Shown here: piece after piece, positions 37,543 through 47,123 of the stretch
Layout: each line of letters starts with the position of its first letter
How positions within the stretch are numbered: the stretch's first letter is position 1
Assembly (NCBI GenBank): GCA_034521495.1
Contig: JAXHMK010000010.1
Location: forward strand, 830,375-894,374
Direction: 5' to 3'
Length of the DNA: 64,000 nucleotides
Source of the DNA: Balneolaceae bacterium
GTDB lineage: Bacteria > Bacteroidota > Rhodothermia > Balneolales > Balneolaceae
Position numbers and translations under genes: made by a program
The notes under the pieces: generated by a model
What the model was told of the DNA's origin: nothing
The model's database searches: none
What the model saw: only the letters and a program-made list of their open reading frames with translations

Positions 37543-38634
37543 TTATCCACTGGAGTATTTCTTGTTCCTTCTGAAAGCAAGTGAATTGAGAATCAGATAA
37601 AAAAGCTCTTTCACCGAAAAATGGAGATAATATTTATCTCCCGAAAAGAAAAGTTTCCAGAGAATTTTCGGAGTGAATCTTTTATTTGTACTGCAATAAT
37701 ATTTAAAACTTTTCGCTTTGGTTCTAAACAAAGTGTCTTTCAAATTTTCGCTAAACTCAGGCTCAATATATATCTGCCTTTTCTTATTTACATCAATCAA
37801 ATAATCGACCCATTTACTGAGCTTAATCAGTTCATCTTTTTCAAAAAAAGGAATTTCAAAAAAAAGTTTTTGATGTGTTTCAACCTCTTCTAACGTCACT
37901 TCACGAGATAAAAATTCCATCAGCATCTCTACTCTAACGCCAGGTAAATCTTTAAGAGCTTGAAGTTGATTTTTACTCTTATTGTAATTTCCAGGAAGTT
38001 TAGTTCTTTGATCTTCATGTATTCGGTACCAGTGTAAAATTTTCGGAATATTAGCCAATTTTTGATGTTTTGCAATATCAACCCATAATCTGTAATCCTG
38101 ACCTTTGGTATAGTTTTCATTATATCGTAGGCCTAATTCATCTAAAACATCCTTGCGTATGATTGATACAGGATGCCAGATACAATTATTGCAAAACAAC
38201 CTTGCTAAAATTTCTTCATGTGTTTCAGGTGATTTCCAGATCGTTTCATTCTTCTTCCCCAGAGTTTTCATCCAGGCAGATGATACCGCAACATCTTTAT
38301 GTGTATCCATAAAACTCACCTGCGTTTCCAAGCGATTTGGCAGGCTTACATCATCGGCATCCATTCTTGCAATATACTTTCCTTTGGCTACTTCCAATCC
38401 CTTATTAAGCGAAAAACTCAAACCCCGATTTTGCTGGTTTTTCATAAAAATAATCCGGTCATCCTTCGAGCGATAGAACTCAATAATTTCGCTCGTGGAG
38501 TCTGTTGAACCGTCATCAATGATTAAAAACTCAAAATCCTGGTACGTCTGATTTAATATACTTTCAATGGCTTTTCCGATATAGGATTCAGCACTGTATG
38601 TAGACATTAAGATGGATACAGTTAGATTCATCAT
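37543..38634 (-). CDS. glycosyltransferase family 2
   Basis: 363 residues. The N-terminal GT-A domain has TVSILMSTYSAESYIGKAIE, FLIIDDGSTDSTSEI and ISRMDADDVSLPNRLE-like text (ARMDADDVSLPNRLETQ) with the DxD metal motif. The C-terminal extension of about 150 residues is basic and family-specific. An inverting transferase at the inner membrane, likely forming one linkage of the repeat unit. It is intact and lies between two other glycosyltransferase genes on the same strand, with short gaps. Confidence 0.88.
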   Translation of the reverse strand: MMNLTVSILMSTYSAESYIGKAIESILNQTYQDFEFLIIDDGSTDSTSEIIEFYRSKDDRIIFMKNQQNRGLSFSLNKGLEVAKGKYIARMDADDVSLPNRLETQVSFMDTHKDVAVSSAWMKTLGKKNETIWKSPETHEEILARLFCNNCIWHPVSIIRKDVLDELGLRYNENYTKGQDYRLWVDIAKHQKLANIPKILHWYRIHEDQRTKLPGNYNKSKNQLQALKDLPGVRVEMLMEFLSREVTLEEVETHQKLFFEIPFFEKDELIKLSKWVDYLIDVNKKRQIYIEPEFSENLKDTLFRTKAKSFKYYCSTNKRFTPKILWKLFFSGDKYYLHFSVKELFYLILNSLAFRRNKKYSSG

Positions 38635-38670
38635 TCTTCTTTCTTCATTTAATCAATGCCATATTGATTC

Positions 38671-39657
38671 TCAACTACATAATTTCTGATGAATTTTTAT
38701 AAGTGCAAATTTGAATCGTAACTTTGCAGTCCTGTAAAAACCGACTTGTTTATTTAAAAATGAGATAATTTCTCCAAAATTCACACGCTCATTATTCGAA
38801 GCACCGTCCATTAACTTTAGTATAGAATGATCAATCCATTGATTTAGATCACCAGTTTTAAAATTTCCATAGATCTCCGGATGATTTTTAATCAGTTTTA
38901 AGATTTTAACACGGTCTTTTTTGAACCCCAGGTTTCGCAAGCAATTATTCGTCTCCTGTAAATTGTGCAATCGGGTTTTTAAAAGCATTTTAGGTAAAAC
39001 ATATAGATCACCAACTGCCAGTAACCTAAGCCATTGCTCCCAATCCAGACTACAATAGATGGATTCACTGAAAAGTCCCACTTTTCCCAGGTCACTTTTA
39101 CGAAAGATCGTACAGGTCGGTCCTCCTATCCAATTGCCATATTTAAGAACACTTTCTCGTGCCTTTTGTCTATTCATCTTACCCGGGGGTTTATTCTCGC
39201 GGTGTATTAAAGGAAGATTTTCATAATGAAGAACACGATCATATTTACCAAAAAAACCTTCAAATGTGGTGACAAGTGAAATATGATCATCTTGTTCCAG
39301 AACATCTGTAGCATCCCTTAGGTAGTTTTCCAATAGAATATCATCCTGACAAAGTATCTTTACATATTTCCCACTGGATTTTTTTATCCCATTATTCCAG
39401 TTACCTCCAATTCCAAGACGCCTATCATTTTGAAAAAATGATACCTTTGGTTCATCCAGATATTGATCAATAATCTCAACTGTCAGATCATTCGATAAAT
39501 CATCGCAGATGATCAATTCATAATCATCAAATGTTTGGTTTAATACCGATTCTATCGTTTCCTTAAGAAATTTCTCGCCATTGTATGTTGGTATAATTAC
39601 ACTTACCAAAGGTGATTTGTCTTTATACTGAGAACTCACCATATATGATTCAACCAT
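38671..39657 (-). CDS. glycosyltransferase family 2
   Basis: 328 residues. PLVSVIIPTYNGEKFLKETIE, YELIICDDLSNDLTVEII and KYVKILCQDDILLENYL give the GT-A nucleotide-binding strand and the acidic metal site (QDD). GGPTCTIFRKSDLGKVGLF and LDWEQWLRLL are common later motifs of the family. Start ATG 39657. It diverges from the GT61-like gene across an 87-bp AT-rich spacer. Specificity is unknown. Confidence 0.87.
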   Translation of the reverse strand: MVESYMVSSQYKDKSPLVSVIIPTYNGEKFLKETIESVLNQTFDDYELIICDDLSNDLTVEIIDQYLDEPKVSFFQNDRRLGIGGNWNNGIKKSSGKYVKILCQDDILLENYLRDATDVLEQDDHISLVTTFEGFFGKYDRVLHYENLPLIHRENKPPGKMNRQKARESVLKYGNWIGGPTCTIFRKSDLGKVGLFSESIYCSLDWEQWLRLLAVGDLYVLPKMLLKTRLHNLQETNNCLRNLGFKKDRVKILKLIKNHPEIYGNFKTGDLNQWIDHSILKLMDGASNNERVNFGEIISFLNKQVGFYRTAKLRFKFALIKIHQKLCS

Positions 39658-39744
39658 GTGAAGAAATCTCTTTAAACTAAAAAAAACATTTATAAATTTA
39701 TTTTAGGATAAAATATTCTTTGAAGATCAGAATTCCATTTTCTT

Positions 39745-40824
39745 ATGCGATTATTACGACATATTTGGCAAGTTACTTTTGGAAAGATTTTTTGGTTCTT
39801 TTATGCTCCTAAAAATATTGTCGATAAGAATTTTACCCGGAAATTGACTACGGAGATTCAAAAAATTAATAATTATCGATATAAAACCATCAGGGTAAAA
39901 AATTGCACTACTTTTACCAACCGTATTGATAACATCTCATTTAGTGTACACAAAAAGCTTATTCCTGAAATTTCATGGCAATTTGAAAATGGAAAAATAC
40001 TGAATGATGATCTCAATAAATTATTAACGGGTGAAATTCAACCAAAATCGCCTCCTAAAAAAATAAACGGAACCGTACTGAGCCTGCTGACGGGCGGCGG
40101 CGGTAATTACAATTATTATCATTGGTTGTACGATTCTCTGCCAAGACTAAAACTGTTTGATCGATATCTTGACAACCACCAAGATATTAAGTTCCTGGTA
40201 CCTGACAATAAATTACACTTTCAAAAAGAAACACTGGAATACCTGGGAATTAGTACTGAACAACAATTATCAAGCAAAAAATATCATCATATTAAAAGTG
40301 ATCTCCTTCTTGCAACCTCTCATCCAAATCCAGATCCAGATAAAATTCCAAGATGGATTACAAACTTTCTTAGAAACAAATTCCTGCATTTGGCTGAAAC
40401 AACAAATCAATCCCCTTATATTTATATTTCAAGAAACGATCATACAAACAACCGTCAGTTGATTAATGAAAATGAGTTGCTGGATCTCCTTAACAATTAT
40501 GGATTTCAATCTTACACTTTATCCAATCTTAGTTTTAAAGACCAGGTAACACTTTTTAAAAATGCCCGAATAATTATAGGAGTTCACGGAGCCGGACTTA
40601 CCAATCTTACATTTTGTAATTCTGATACATCTGTTATAGAACTGTTTCCGGGCTCCTATCAACCAAAAATGTATCAAAGCATTTCCAAAAATTTAAATCT
40701 CAATTACAGATCCTTTACTTGTACGGTTTCTGAGCACACTGCTAAAGATATCAAGAGTGCATCCTTAGTTTTAAATAATGAACATTTAAAAAATATTGAA
40801 AAAGTTCTGCTTCATCTTATTTAG
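39745..40824 (+). CDS. glycosyltransferase family 61 protein (DUF563)
   Basis: 359 residues. LLTGGGGNYNYYHWLYDSLPRL and IIGVHGAGLTNLTFC...SVIELFP are the two signature blocks of the GT61/DUF563 family, which includes xylosyl- and arabinosyl-type transferases and many capsule-locus enzymes. SPYIYISRNDHTNNRQL lies between them. It is the only + strand gene in the 32-63 kb part of the locus, which suggests separate transcription. It is followed by a long palindrome-rich spacer. Confidence 0.85.
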   Translation: MRLLRHIWQVTFGKIFWFFYAPKNIVDKNFTRKLTTEIQKINNYRYKTIRVKNCTTFTNRIDNISFSVHKKLIPEISWQFENGKILNDDLNKLLTGEIQPKSPPKKINGTVLSLLTGGGGNYNYYHWLYDSLPRLKLFDRYLDNHQDIKFLVPDNKLHFQKETLEYLGISTEQQLSSKKYHHIKSDLLLATSHPNPDPDKIPRWITNFLRNKFLHLAETTNQSPYIYISRNDHTNNRQLINENELLDLLNNYGFQSYTLSNLSFKDQVTLFKNARIIIGVHGAGLTNLTFCNSDTSVIELFPGSYQPKMYQSISKNLNLNYRSFTCTVSEHTAKDIKSASLVLNNEHLKNIEKVLLHLI

Positions 40825-41366
40825 TGTTTGTAAGAAATCATTGTGTCCTAAGTAAACATCAAGTTCACGGCCCGCCATCCGTTGGTTTGTACGACAGACA
40901 GGCACGCGAAGCCTCTAAAAATGCTGTGCACTACGTGCAAATGAGTATTCTGGGGCGAGTGGAACGTCCCGAAGTCTCAAAGAATTTCAGAGGATAGTTC
41001 ATCTTACAATAATTATCCAAATAACTTGTAAAAAAGCGAATCAGACTCAATTTTCAGCAAGTTTATGTTAAAAGAATAATGGCGGGATGGGGCTAAAGCC
41101 CAATCGGTGAGTGGAGTTAGCTGCCAGTTGGCTAAAGCCAACTGCAATATGATACTTATCTATTACCGTCAGCTTCAGCTGAACGGGCAGGGTAGCTTCC
41201 CAAAACAGGTGGCTTTAGCCACATTCATTGCCATAATTTAAATTACAATCGAGATTCATAAACATGCTTTAATAACCTCAATAAACCCATTTTACTACAT
41301 CTTGTGTAACATAAGTTGTCCTTAGAAATTCTTTGATGTTTCGGGAACGTCTCTTAGAGACACTAT
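40825..41366. repeat. palindrome cluster framed by imperfect inverted arms
   Basis: No gene lies in this 540-bp spacer. Four palindromes stand in a row: GGGCTAAAGCCC (41090-41101), CAGTTGGCTAAAGCCAACTG (41125-41144), a CCGTCAGCTTCAGCTGAACGG type (41166-41186) and GTGGCTTTAGCCAC (41209-41222). They lie between imperfect inverted arms at about 40961-41005 and 41300-41350, which share CAAAGAATTTC and TCCCGAA. GTCTC TTA GAGAC (41351-41363) adds one more hairpin. The pattern matches REP-type repeats common in Bacteroidota. No REP-associated (RAYT) transposase is in the window. Confidence 0.55.
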
Positions 41367-42395
41367 TTAAAACCCAAAACGGGTTCGTATAAACTTTATA
41401 CTAAGTTCGGCACATCTGCTCCATGAATACCAAAATGATTTTAATAGAGATCCTAACGATCCAAATGGATCCTTCTTAAAAGTTTTTCTAAATAGAATGA
41501 AGTAAAACCAGCTAACCATTTTATGACCTGTTTTTTTGTATTTGTCAGGGAATGTTTTAATTATTTGTTTTTGATGAATAATAAATTTTCGAACATTTTC
41601 AGGATCTTCAAAAACATCATGCATCATTCCTCCCTCATGTTTTCTGTAAACACTCCAAATCTCATTAAAATACCAGAGTTTACCAGATTCGGCGAGTGTT
41701 AAGAACAACACGAGATCACCAAAAAAGAAATTGCTGTTAAAAAAGTAGTCTTTATTCTCAGCACAAGCTGCCACAAAAACAACTGAAGCAGTTGGAATGA
41801 GCCGATTTTCATAGATCTGTATCCCGGTGTACTCCCCTTCTTTTATTGTAGAAAACGGATGAGCATCTGATTTGTCTGTGTAGATAACCTTTGCATTATG
41901 GAAGCACGTTGAATAGTCAGGATGATCCTCCAAAAAATCGACCTGCTTCTGCAATTTGTATTTATATGTCCAGTAATCATCCCCCTCACAAAGTGCAATA
42001 TATTTACCCCTGGCACTTAACCGTAACCACTTCACATTAAACCTGTACAGAAACTCTCCGGTCTCGTCATATAACTGTGACGTCTTCCGATCTCTCAGAA
42101 ATAATCGGATCTTGTCTGTATGTTTTTTTGCATATTCTTTACAAATTTCCCTTGTACGATCCCTGCTTTCATCTTCGCCAATTAAAACCTCATAGGTAAA
42201 ATTGGTTTTTTGGCTAAGTATACTCTCCAAACATTCTGCTATAAACTGTTCGTGCTGGTAGGCCGGTACACAGACTGATACCAACGGCTCATTGTGATTA
42301 ACCGTTTTATTCAGTCCTAAAAATTCTTCATTTGGATTAAACCTTTCATCGAACTTTTGCTTTACAAATGCAGTTCGTCCGTCTTTAAGTGACAT
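41367..42395 (-). CDS. glycosyltransferase family 2
   Basis: 342 residues. PLVSVCVPAYQHEQFIAECLE, YEVLIGEDESRDRTREI and GKYIALCEGDDYWTYKYKLQ carry the GT-A strand and the metal-binding GDD. This CEGDDYW subgroup is frequent in polysaccharide loci. There is a longer N-terminal leader of about 35 residues before the first strand; the ATG at 42395 is the only good start. Inner-membrane-associated; donor unknown. Confidence 0.87.
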   Translation of the reverse strand: MSLKDGRTAFVKQKFDERFNPNEEFLGLNKTVNHNEPLVSVCVPAYQHEQFIAECLESILSQKTNFTYEVLIGEDESRDRTREICKEYAKKHTDKIRLFLRDRKTSQLYDETGEFLYRFNVKWLRLSARGKYIALCEGDDYWTYKYKLQKQVDFLEDHPDYSTCFHNAKVIYTDKSDAHPFSTIKEGEYTGIQIYENRLIPTASVVFVAACAENKDYFFNSNFFFGDLVLFLTLAESGKLWYFNEIWSVYRKHEGGMMHDVFEDPENVRKFIIHQKQIIKTFPDKYKKTGHKMVSWFYFILFRKTFKKDPFGSLGSLLKSFWYSWSRCAELSIKFIRTRFGF

Positions 42396-42665
42396 ACACT
42401 ACACTGTATTATTTTATTCTAATTTGCTGAAAATCTATTTTTTTATATGAAATTGGATAAAATGCAATCATAAATGTCATATTGGAGAGATACTACTTAA
42501 CATCAGTTCGAGATAAGAATGACATTATTAAATGAACACTTCATATTGAGCGCCCCGAAGCGATCACATTATGATAATTTCGAGGATGCATTTCCATCGA
42601 AATAGCCCTGAACTATCGGGGAAGTAAAAAAATGAGTTTTCTGTTCCACAGTACTATCTCATATC

Positions 42666-43868
42666 CTATGCTTCGTGTACTACTTTCTTTTGGGAATCCT
42701 TGTCTTTTTCATCCAAGAGGAAGCTCTCACTGTGCATATCTGATTCTGAAAGGGGTTCCCGAGTTTCATTATCTGCTTCTTCTTTTCCAAACTCATTGGG
42801 TACAAAATTCTCAATGAAATTTCTTTTTCGGCCATTGGTCGGAAAAAGTAATACACACAAAGTTAATAGAGAGAAGAGAAGCCAGGTATTCGATAAATAA
42901 TTGGATAATATAATTGTAGATCCAAGTATGATAACATTTATCGCAAGAAGAAATACAACTATATGAGCATGATTAAAACCTGTTCTCATTAAATGATGAT
43001 GAACATGATCGTTATCAGCATCAAAGGGAGATTTTCCATTAAACATTCGAACAATAAATATTCGCAGTGTATCATAAAGGGGCACGACAAGAACAGCTGC
43101 TACAATAACAGGCACGGCATCTTCCCAGTAAACCACATCCGAAATCGTTAGTGAATGTTCTACAAAATTAATTGCTAATACTGATATATAGAGCCCAATC
43201 ACTAAAGACCCGGTATCCCCCATAAATATTTTTGCCGGCGGGAAATTAAACCACAAAAAACCAAGAATAGAACCTGTTAGAATAAAAGAAAATGCTGCCC
43301 AATGATATAGTCCTGCTTTATAGAACCAATACCCAAAAAATAGCGATGCCAAAACACCAATACTCCCTCCAAGTCCATCAATTCCATCAATAAGATTATG
43401 TGAATTTATAATTACAATAACAGAAAAGAACGTAAGAGGTATGCCAAACCACGGCGATATAGACTCCGCTCCAAAAACCCCACCCAAATTTGTAAACTGA
43501 ATGCCTGTGCCAAAAATAATAAGTGCTGCTGCTAAAAATTGAGCTCCTAATTTTTTACTGGGTGAAATGACAATTAAGTCATCCTTTAGGCCGGCAGCAA
43601 ACAATATAATTGAGGCTGCAACAAAATATCCAAACCCACTTATATCATCGGCGTACGAACTCGCAGAAAAAGTAACCATAAATGCCGTAAAGATCGCAAC
43701 CCCACCAAGTGTAGGCACTAACCCGGTGTGCAGTTTGTGGTGCCCGGCTCCATTATCAAAAAGTCTTTTCCTCTTTGAAACTAATAGTAATACAGGAACT
43801 AATGTCTTGGAGATTAAAAATGCTATTATACTACAAAGCCCTATTATATAAATTGCAGAAATTTCCAT
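42666..43868 (-). CDS. WecA/TagO-type undecaprenyl-phosphate sugar-1-phosphate transferase
   Basis: 400 residues with about ten to eleven membrane helices. The MraY/WecA motifs are in order: KLHTGLVPTLGGVAIF, GLKDDLI, HNLIDGIDGLGG, FMGDTGSLVIGL and DNDHVHHHLMRTGFNH. The enzyme transfers HexNAc-1-phosphate (usually GlcNAc) to undecaprenyl phosphate and so primes repeat-unit synthesis. It ends in an unusual acidic, hydrophilic tail of about 50 residues after NGRKRNF. It is probably the initiating transferase of this locus, although a general cell-envelope role is possible. Confidence 0.92.
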   Translation of the reverse strand: MEISAIYIIGLCSIIAFLISKTLVPVLLLVSKRKRLFDNGAGHHKLHTGLVPTLGGVAIFTAFMVTFSASSYADDISGFGYFVAASIILFAAGLKDDLIVISPSKKLGAQFLAAALIIFGTGIQFTNLGGVFGAESISPWFGIPLTFFSVIVIINSHNLIDGIDGLGGSIGVLASLFFGYWFYKAGLYHWAAFSFILTGSILGFLWFNFPPAKIFMGDTGSLVIGLYISVLAINFVEHSLTISDVVYWEDAVPVIVAAVLVVPLYDTLRIFIVRMFNGKSPFDADNDHVHHHLMRTGFNHAHIVVFLLAINVIILGSTIILSNYLSNTWLLFSLLTLCVLLFPTNGRKRNFIENFVPNEFGKEEADNETREPLSESDMHSESFLLDEKDKDSQKKVVHEA

Positions 43869-44046
43869 GCAGATGATTTAAACAGGTTTTAACTCTCTTC
43901 TTTCCTGTTTTAAATTTTCATTTTTGATTGAACCAATATACCTAAATTATTTTCAGAGTTCCATAAAAGTATAAAGAAGCCAGAATACTTCTCACTCAGG
44001 TAGTTCGAATTTTATTAGCTTATCTTTTAATTTTATTTTGAGTATA

Positions 44047-44790
44047 TTAGAAGTATTGATGTAATTTTCTTAGCGGTTTTAAAATAGGAGTATAGAATTT
44101 TGGCTTAAGCCCGTTAATTGCCCATGCTTTCCTGTCATTTTTGTTTGCTCGTATCCGGTTCAGGATTGATTCATTACTTACTCCCCCTGTTCTCATTTTG
44201 ATAAGTGTTTTCGGAAGATAGGCAACACTGATTTTGTGCTTGTGCAAAAACCGAAGCATGATTTCATAGTCGGCAGCGGTTCCCAGCTCCAGGTTGAACA
44301 TCCCGTATTTTTCATAAATATCTTTTTTTACCAAAAACGTTGGATGGGGAGGCATCCAGCCGTTTTTAAACATCCCATTTTTATATCGGCCGCTTTTCCA
44401 TTTTCTCAGTACATTATCGGGATTCTTATGGCTCACATAAACCAAATCTGCATAACAGGAATCCACTTTTTTTTTCTTAAATAATTGAACCATATCATTT
44501 ACAGCATCCGGGTATGCATAGATATCATCCGCATTCAGAAAAGCGATAATTTCTCCATTCGCCATTTGAATACCCTTGTTCATTGCATCATATATCCCTC
44601 TGTCCTTTTCGGAGATCCATCGATCGATAACATCCAGATTTTTTTGAATAATCTCTAACGTTGCGTCGTTGGAGTCACCATCCAGAAGGATATACTCTAT
44701 GTCAGGATAAGTCTGTGATTTCACACTATCGATCGTATCCTGTATTGTATTCTCGGCATTAAGTGCTACTGTTATTATGGATACTTTCAT
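44047..44790 (-). CDS. glycosyltransferase family 2 (WcaA-like)
   Basis: 247 residues. KVSIITVALNAENTIQDTID, YILLDGDSNDATLEII, EKDRGIYDAMNKGIQMANGE and AFLNADDIYAYPDAV form the compact GT-A enzyme also seen at 23577-24314 (shared GIYDAMN). FKNGWMPPHPTFLVKK and TAADYEIMLRFL are typical later motifs. It transfers one sugar of the repeat unit. Intact; about 48 bp separate it from the upstream GT4 gene, suggesting co-transcription. Confidence 0.88.
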   Translation of the reverse strand: MKVSIITVALNAENTIQDTIDSVKSQTYPDIEYILLDGDSNDATLEIIQKNLDVIDRWISEKDRGIYDAMNKGIQMANGEIIAFLNADDIYAYPDAVNDMVQLFKKKKVDSCYADLVYVSHKNPDNVLRKWKSGRYKNGMFKNGWMPPHPTFLVKKDIYEKYGMFNLELGTAADYEIMLRFLHKHKISVAYLPKTLIKMRTGGVSNESILNRIRANKNDRKAWAINGLKPKFYTPILKPLRKLHQYF

Positions 44791-44837
44791 TATTTAAGAC
44801 GTAGTAATTTGAAATCCCATAAAAACTCCAGAAGAAA

Positions 44838-46046
44838 TTATCTGTTATACGTAACAGATTTATACAAATTAATATACTCCTCGTATCGATCTTTACAATC
44901 ATAAAGTTCTTCAGCTCGTCTCCTACAAGCTGAAGTCATTTCAGGTTTATTTACAGATAAATGTTCTGCGGCCTTCTTTAAGGCTTTTATATCTCCACAC
45001 GGCACAACCATCCCTGTATTTGAGTCAATGGCTTCAGGACTACCCCCCGTATCATATGTAATCACAGGAGTACCGCAAGCAAGAGCTTCCAGGTTCGTAG
45101 TTGGAAAGTTATCTTCATACGTAGGATTCAAAAAAACATCAGCCCGATTATACCACTCAGTCAGCTTTTGAATATTTTCTGTTCGAGTTATTCCCAATAT
45201 TCCGCTTGGCAATTGTCTTTTTTGTTTTTTTGTCACACCAATTAGTACAATCTGGTATTCTTCAGCAAGCAAATCGTATAATTCTATAAAATCATCCAAT
45301 CCCTTGCGTTCCTCCCAAATACTGGCGACACCCAATAATACCTTTTTCCCTTTTGTAAGTTTAAGTTCGTTCATGGATTCTTTAATGACTCTGAACTGTG
45401 ATACATCAATTCCTGAAGGAATTACTTTAACAGGATATTCCTTCAGGAACGATTTTCCTACTAAGTCTTTCAGCCATTGGCTGTGCGTTACGATTGTAGT
45501 ATTTGGATGACCTGTAAATATCTTTTGTTTATCACTAAAATTTCGAAAACTGTTATCCCAATAGAAACTTTTCGGATAGCTTTGAGTTTGAGGACATTCT
45601 TTACAATGTGTTTTCCACTTTTCACATCCTACTTTTGTAAAATAAGCACAATGCCCCGTAAAAGACCAACAATCAAAAAGTGTCCAAACGAGCGGAATTT
45701 GCCTCTTTTTTAAATAATTAAACAACACTTCAATGTTTAAATAGTATCCATGCAGATTATGTAAGCCTATGGCATCCGGTTTGATTCGGTCTATTTCCTG
45801 GGTCAGCTCAACGGTTGATTTTTTAGATGCGAAACCATGGCGGTCGGCTAGACGAGTATATAAACCATGCCACAATACATCTGCTTTTGTTCCTATCTTG
45901 ATCAATTCCGACTGACTGTGCCGCTCATTTCGCCCAAAAGCAATGTGGCTTGTATGGCCTTCGCTAATAAGCTGCTTCCCAATGTCCTCAGTTATTCGCC
46001 CTGTAGAACCGGTGTTTACAACTGTGTTTATTTGAAGAATTCTCAT
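44838..46046 (-). CDS. glycosyltransferase family 4
   Basis: 402 residues. MRILQINTVVNTGSTGRITED is the typical start of this GT4 subgroup, followed by LHNLHGYYLNIEVLF, VWTLFDCWSFTGHCAYF and a Cys-rich CEKWKTHCKECP. The donor domain has KVLLGVASIWEERKGLDDF and NPTYEDNFPTTNLEALACG with the E-x7-E pair. The ATG overlaps the stop of the neighbouring GT4 gene by 4 bp. It is related in layout to the 32174-33398 enzyme (same CHY/CEK region). Donor unknown. Confidence 0.88.
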   Translation of the reverse strand: MRILQINTVVNTGSTGRITEDIGKQLISEGHTSHIAFGRNERHSQSELIKIGTKADVLWHGLYTRLADRHGFASKKSTVELTQEIDRIKPDAIGLHNLHGYYLNIEVLFNYLKKRQIPLVWTLFDCWSFTGHCAYFTKVGCEKWKTHCKECPQTQSYPKSFYWDNSFRNFSDKQKIFTGHPNTTIVTHSQWLKDLVGKSFLKEYPVKVIPSGIDVSQFRVIKESMNELKLTKGKKVLLGVASIWEERKGLDDFIELYDLLAEEYQIVLIGVTKKQKRQLPSGILGITRTENIQKLTEWYNRADVFLNPTYEDNFPTTNLEALACGTPVITYDTGGSPEAIDSNTGMVVPCGDIKALKKAAEHLSVNKPEMTSACRRRAEELYDCKDRYEEYINLYKSVTYNR

Positions 46047-47122
46047 TTGTTATTCGTGATAAACTCAAAATAATGTTGACTTACTTTTTCAAGGGAAAAT
46101 TTTTTTACCAATTCTCTTGAAGCTGTACCCTGTCGCTCACGCAATTCTCGATTATCAATTAACCTTTGGAGTTTTTTTATAAAATCATCATCATCAAAAA
46201 GAGAAATTAAAAAGCCATTTTCCTTATCAACGATTAAATCGGAAGGTCCGGCAACACAATCGTAACTGACTATCGGCAAACCTGAAGCCATCGCTTCTCC
46301 TATAACATTTGGAAATCCCTCTGAACTGGATGTAAACGCAAAGATATCAGCCTTTTCATAATATTTATCAACATTTTTAACTTCACCGGTTAATTTTACA
46401 CGTTCCTCTAACCCGTATTCTTTTATCTGATCAGACAGTTTACTGTAATTATCCTGCCTTAAAGCATTCCCACCAACGATTATTAATTTCCAACCGGGTG
46501 CATTAAGATTTTTGAATATGTTAATTAATCGATCATGATGTTTCGTCTCAATCAAACGGCCCACAGACAAAATGACCTTTTCACTTTTTTCTTTTTTTAG
46601 ATTAAATCGTGTTTCAATTGGATTCGGAATAACCCTGATGTTATTATGATTAAACAATTCTGAGTAAAATTCTTTCATTTTTGAAGTTTGAGCAATAATT
46701 CCTTCTGATTTAGGATATAAGTATTTTCGAAGGAAAGTATGAAACTTACTATAAGAAGCTAAAGGTGAGCATCTGTCTGTAATAAACACCGGAATTGACA
46801 CACCTAACAACGCTATAAGTACAAAACTGTTCCAAAGCTCACCGAAACTCAGAATACAATCTGGTTTAATTTTATTCACTTTTCTACGAACAAATAAAAG
46901 TGTCTTAAATGTATTCCATACTCTTTGATTATTATTGAATTCAAATTCAGGTTTATGAATATGAATTGAATCTGGTATGGTATAAAAAATTTCTCTGTCG
47001 ATACCATACAATATTACGTGTAAATCAACCTGGCTTTTTTTTGAAAATGATTTTAAAAGAAGTGAGGTTACTCTTTCCATTCCTCCCGCTTGTAATGAAT
47101 GGATCATAAAACATATCTTCAT
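46043..47122 (-). CDS. glycosyltransferase family 4
   Basis: 359 residues. KICFMIHSLQAGGMERVTSLL is the acceptor-domain start; the donor domain shows VILSVGRLIETKHHDRLINIF, VKLTGEVKNVDKYYEKADIF and TSSSEGFPNVIGEAMASGLP (E-x7-E). This is the GalNAc/Gal-transferring type common in O-antigen loci, but specificity is not provable from sequence. It lies one base from the sulfotransferase gene and overlaps the next GT4 gene, so the three form one translational unit. Confidence 0.88.
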   Translation of the reverse strand: MKICFMIHSLQAGGMERVTSLLLKSFSKKSQVDLHVILYGIDREIFYTIPDSIHIHKPEFEFNNNQRVWNTFKTLLFVRRKVNKIKPDCILSFGELWNSFVLIALLGVSIPVFITDRCSPLASYSKFHTFLRKYLYPKSEGIIAQTSKMKEFYSELFNHNNIRVIPNPIETRFNLKKEKSEKVILSVGRLIETKHHDRLINIFKNLNAPGWKLIIVGGNALRQDNYSKLSDQIKEYGLEERVKLTGEVKNVDKYYEKADIFAFTSSSEGFPNVIGEAMASGLPIVSYDCVAGPSDLIVDKENGFLISLFDDDDFIKKLQRLIDNRELRERQGTASRELVKKFSLEKVSQHYFEFITNNK

Positions 47123-47123
47123 A

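Noticed and set aside
41090..41222. Palindrome row as a CRISPR array
   Set aside because: Units differ in sequence and spacing, are themselves palindromic, and no cas gene is present.
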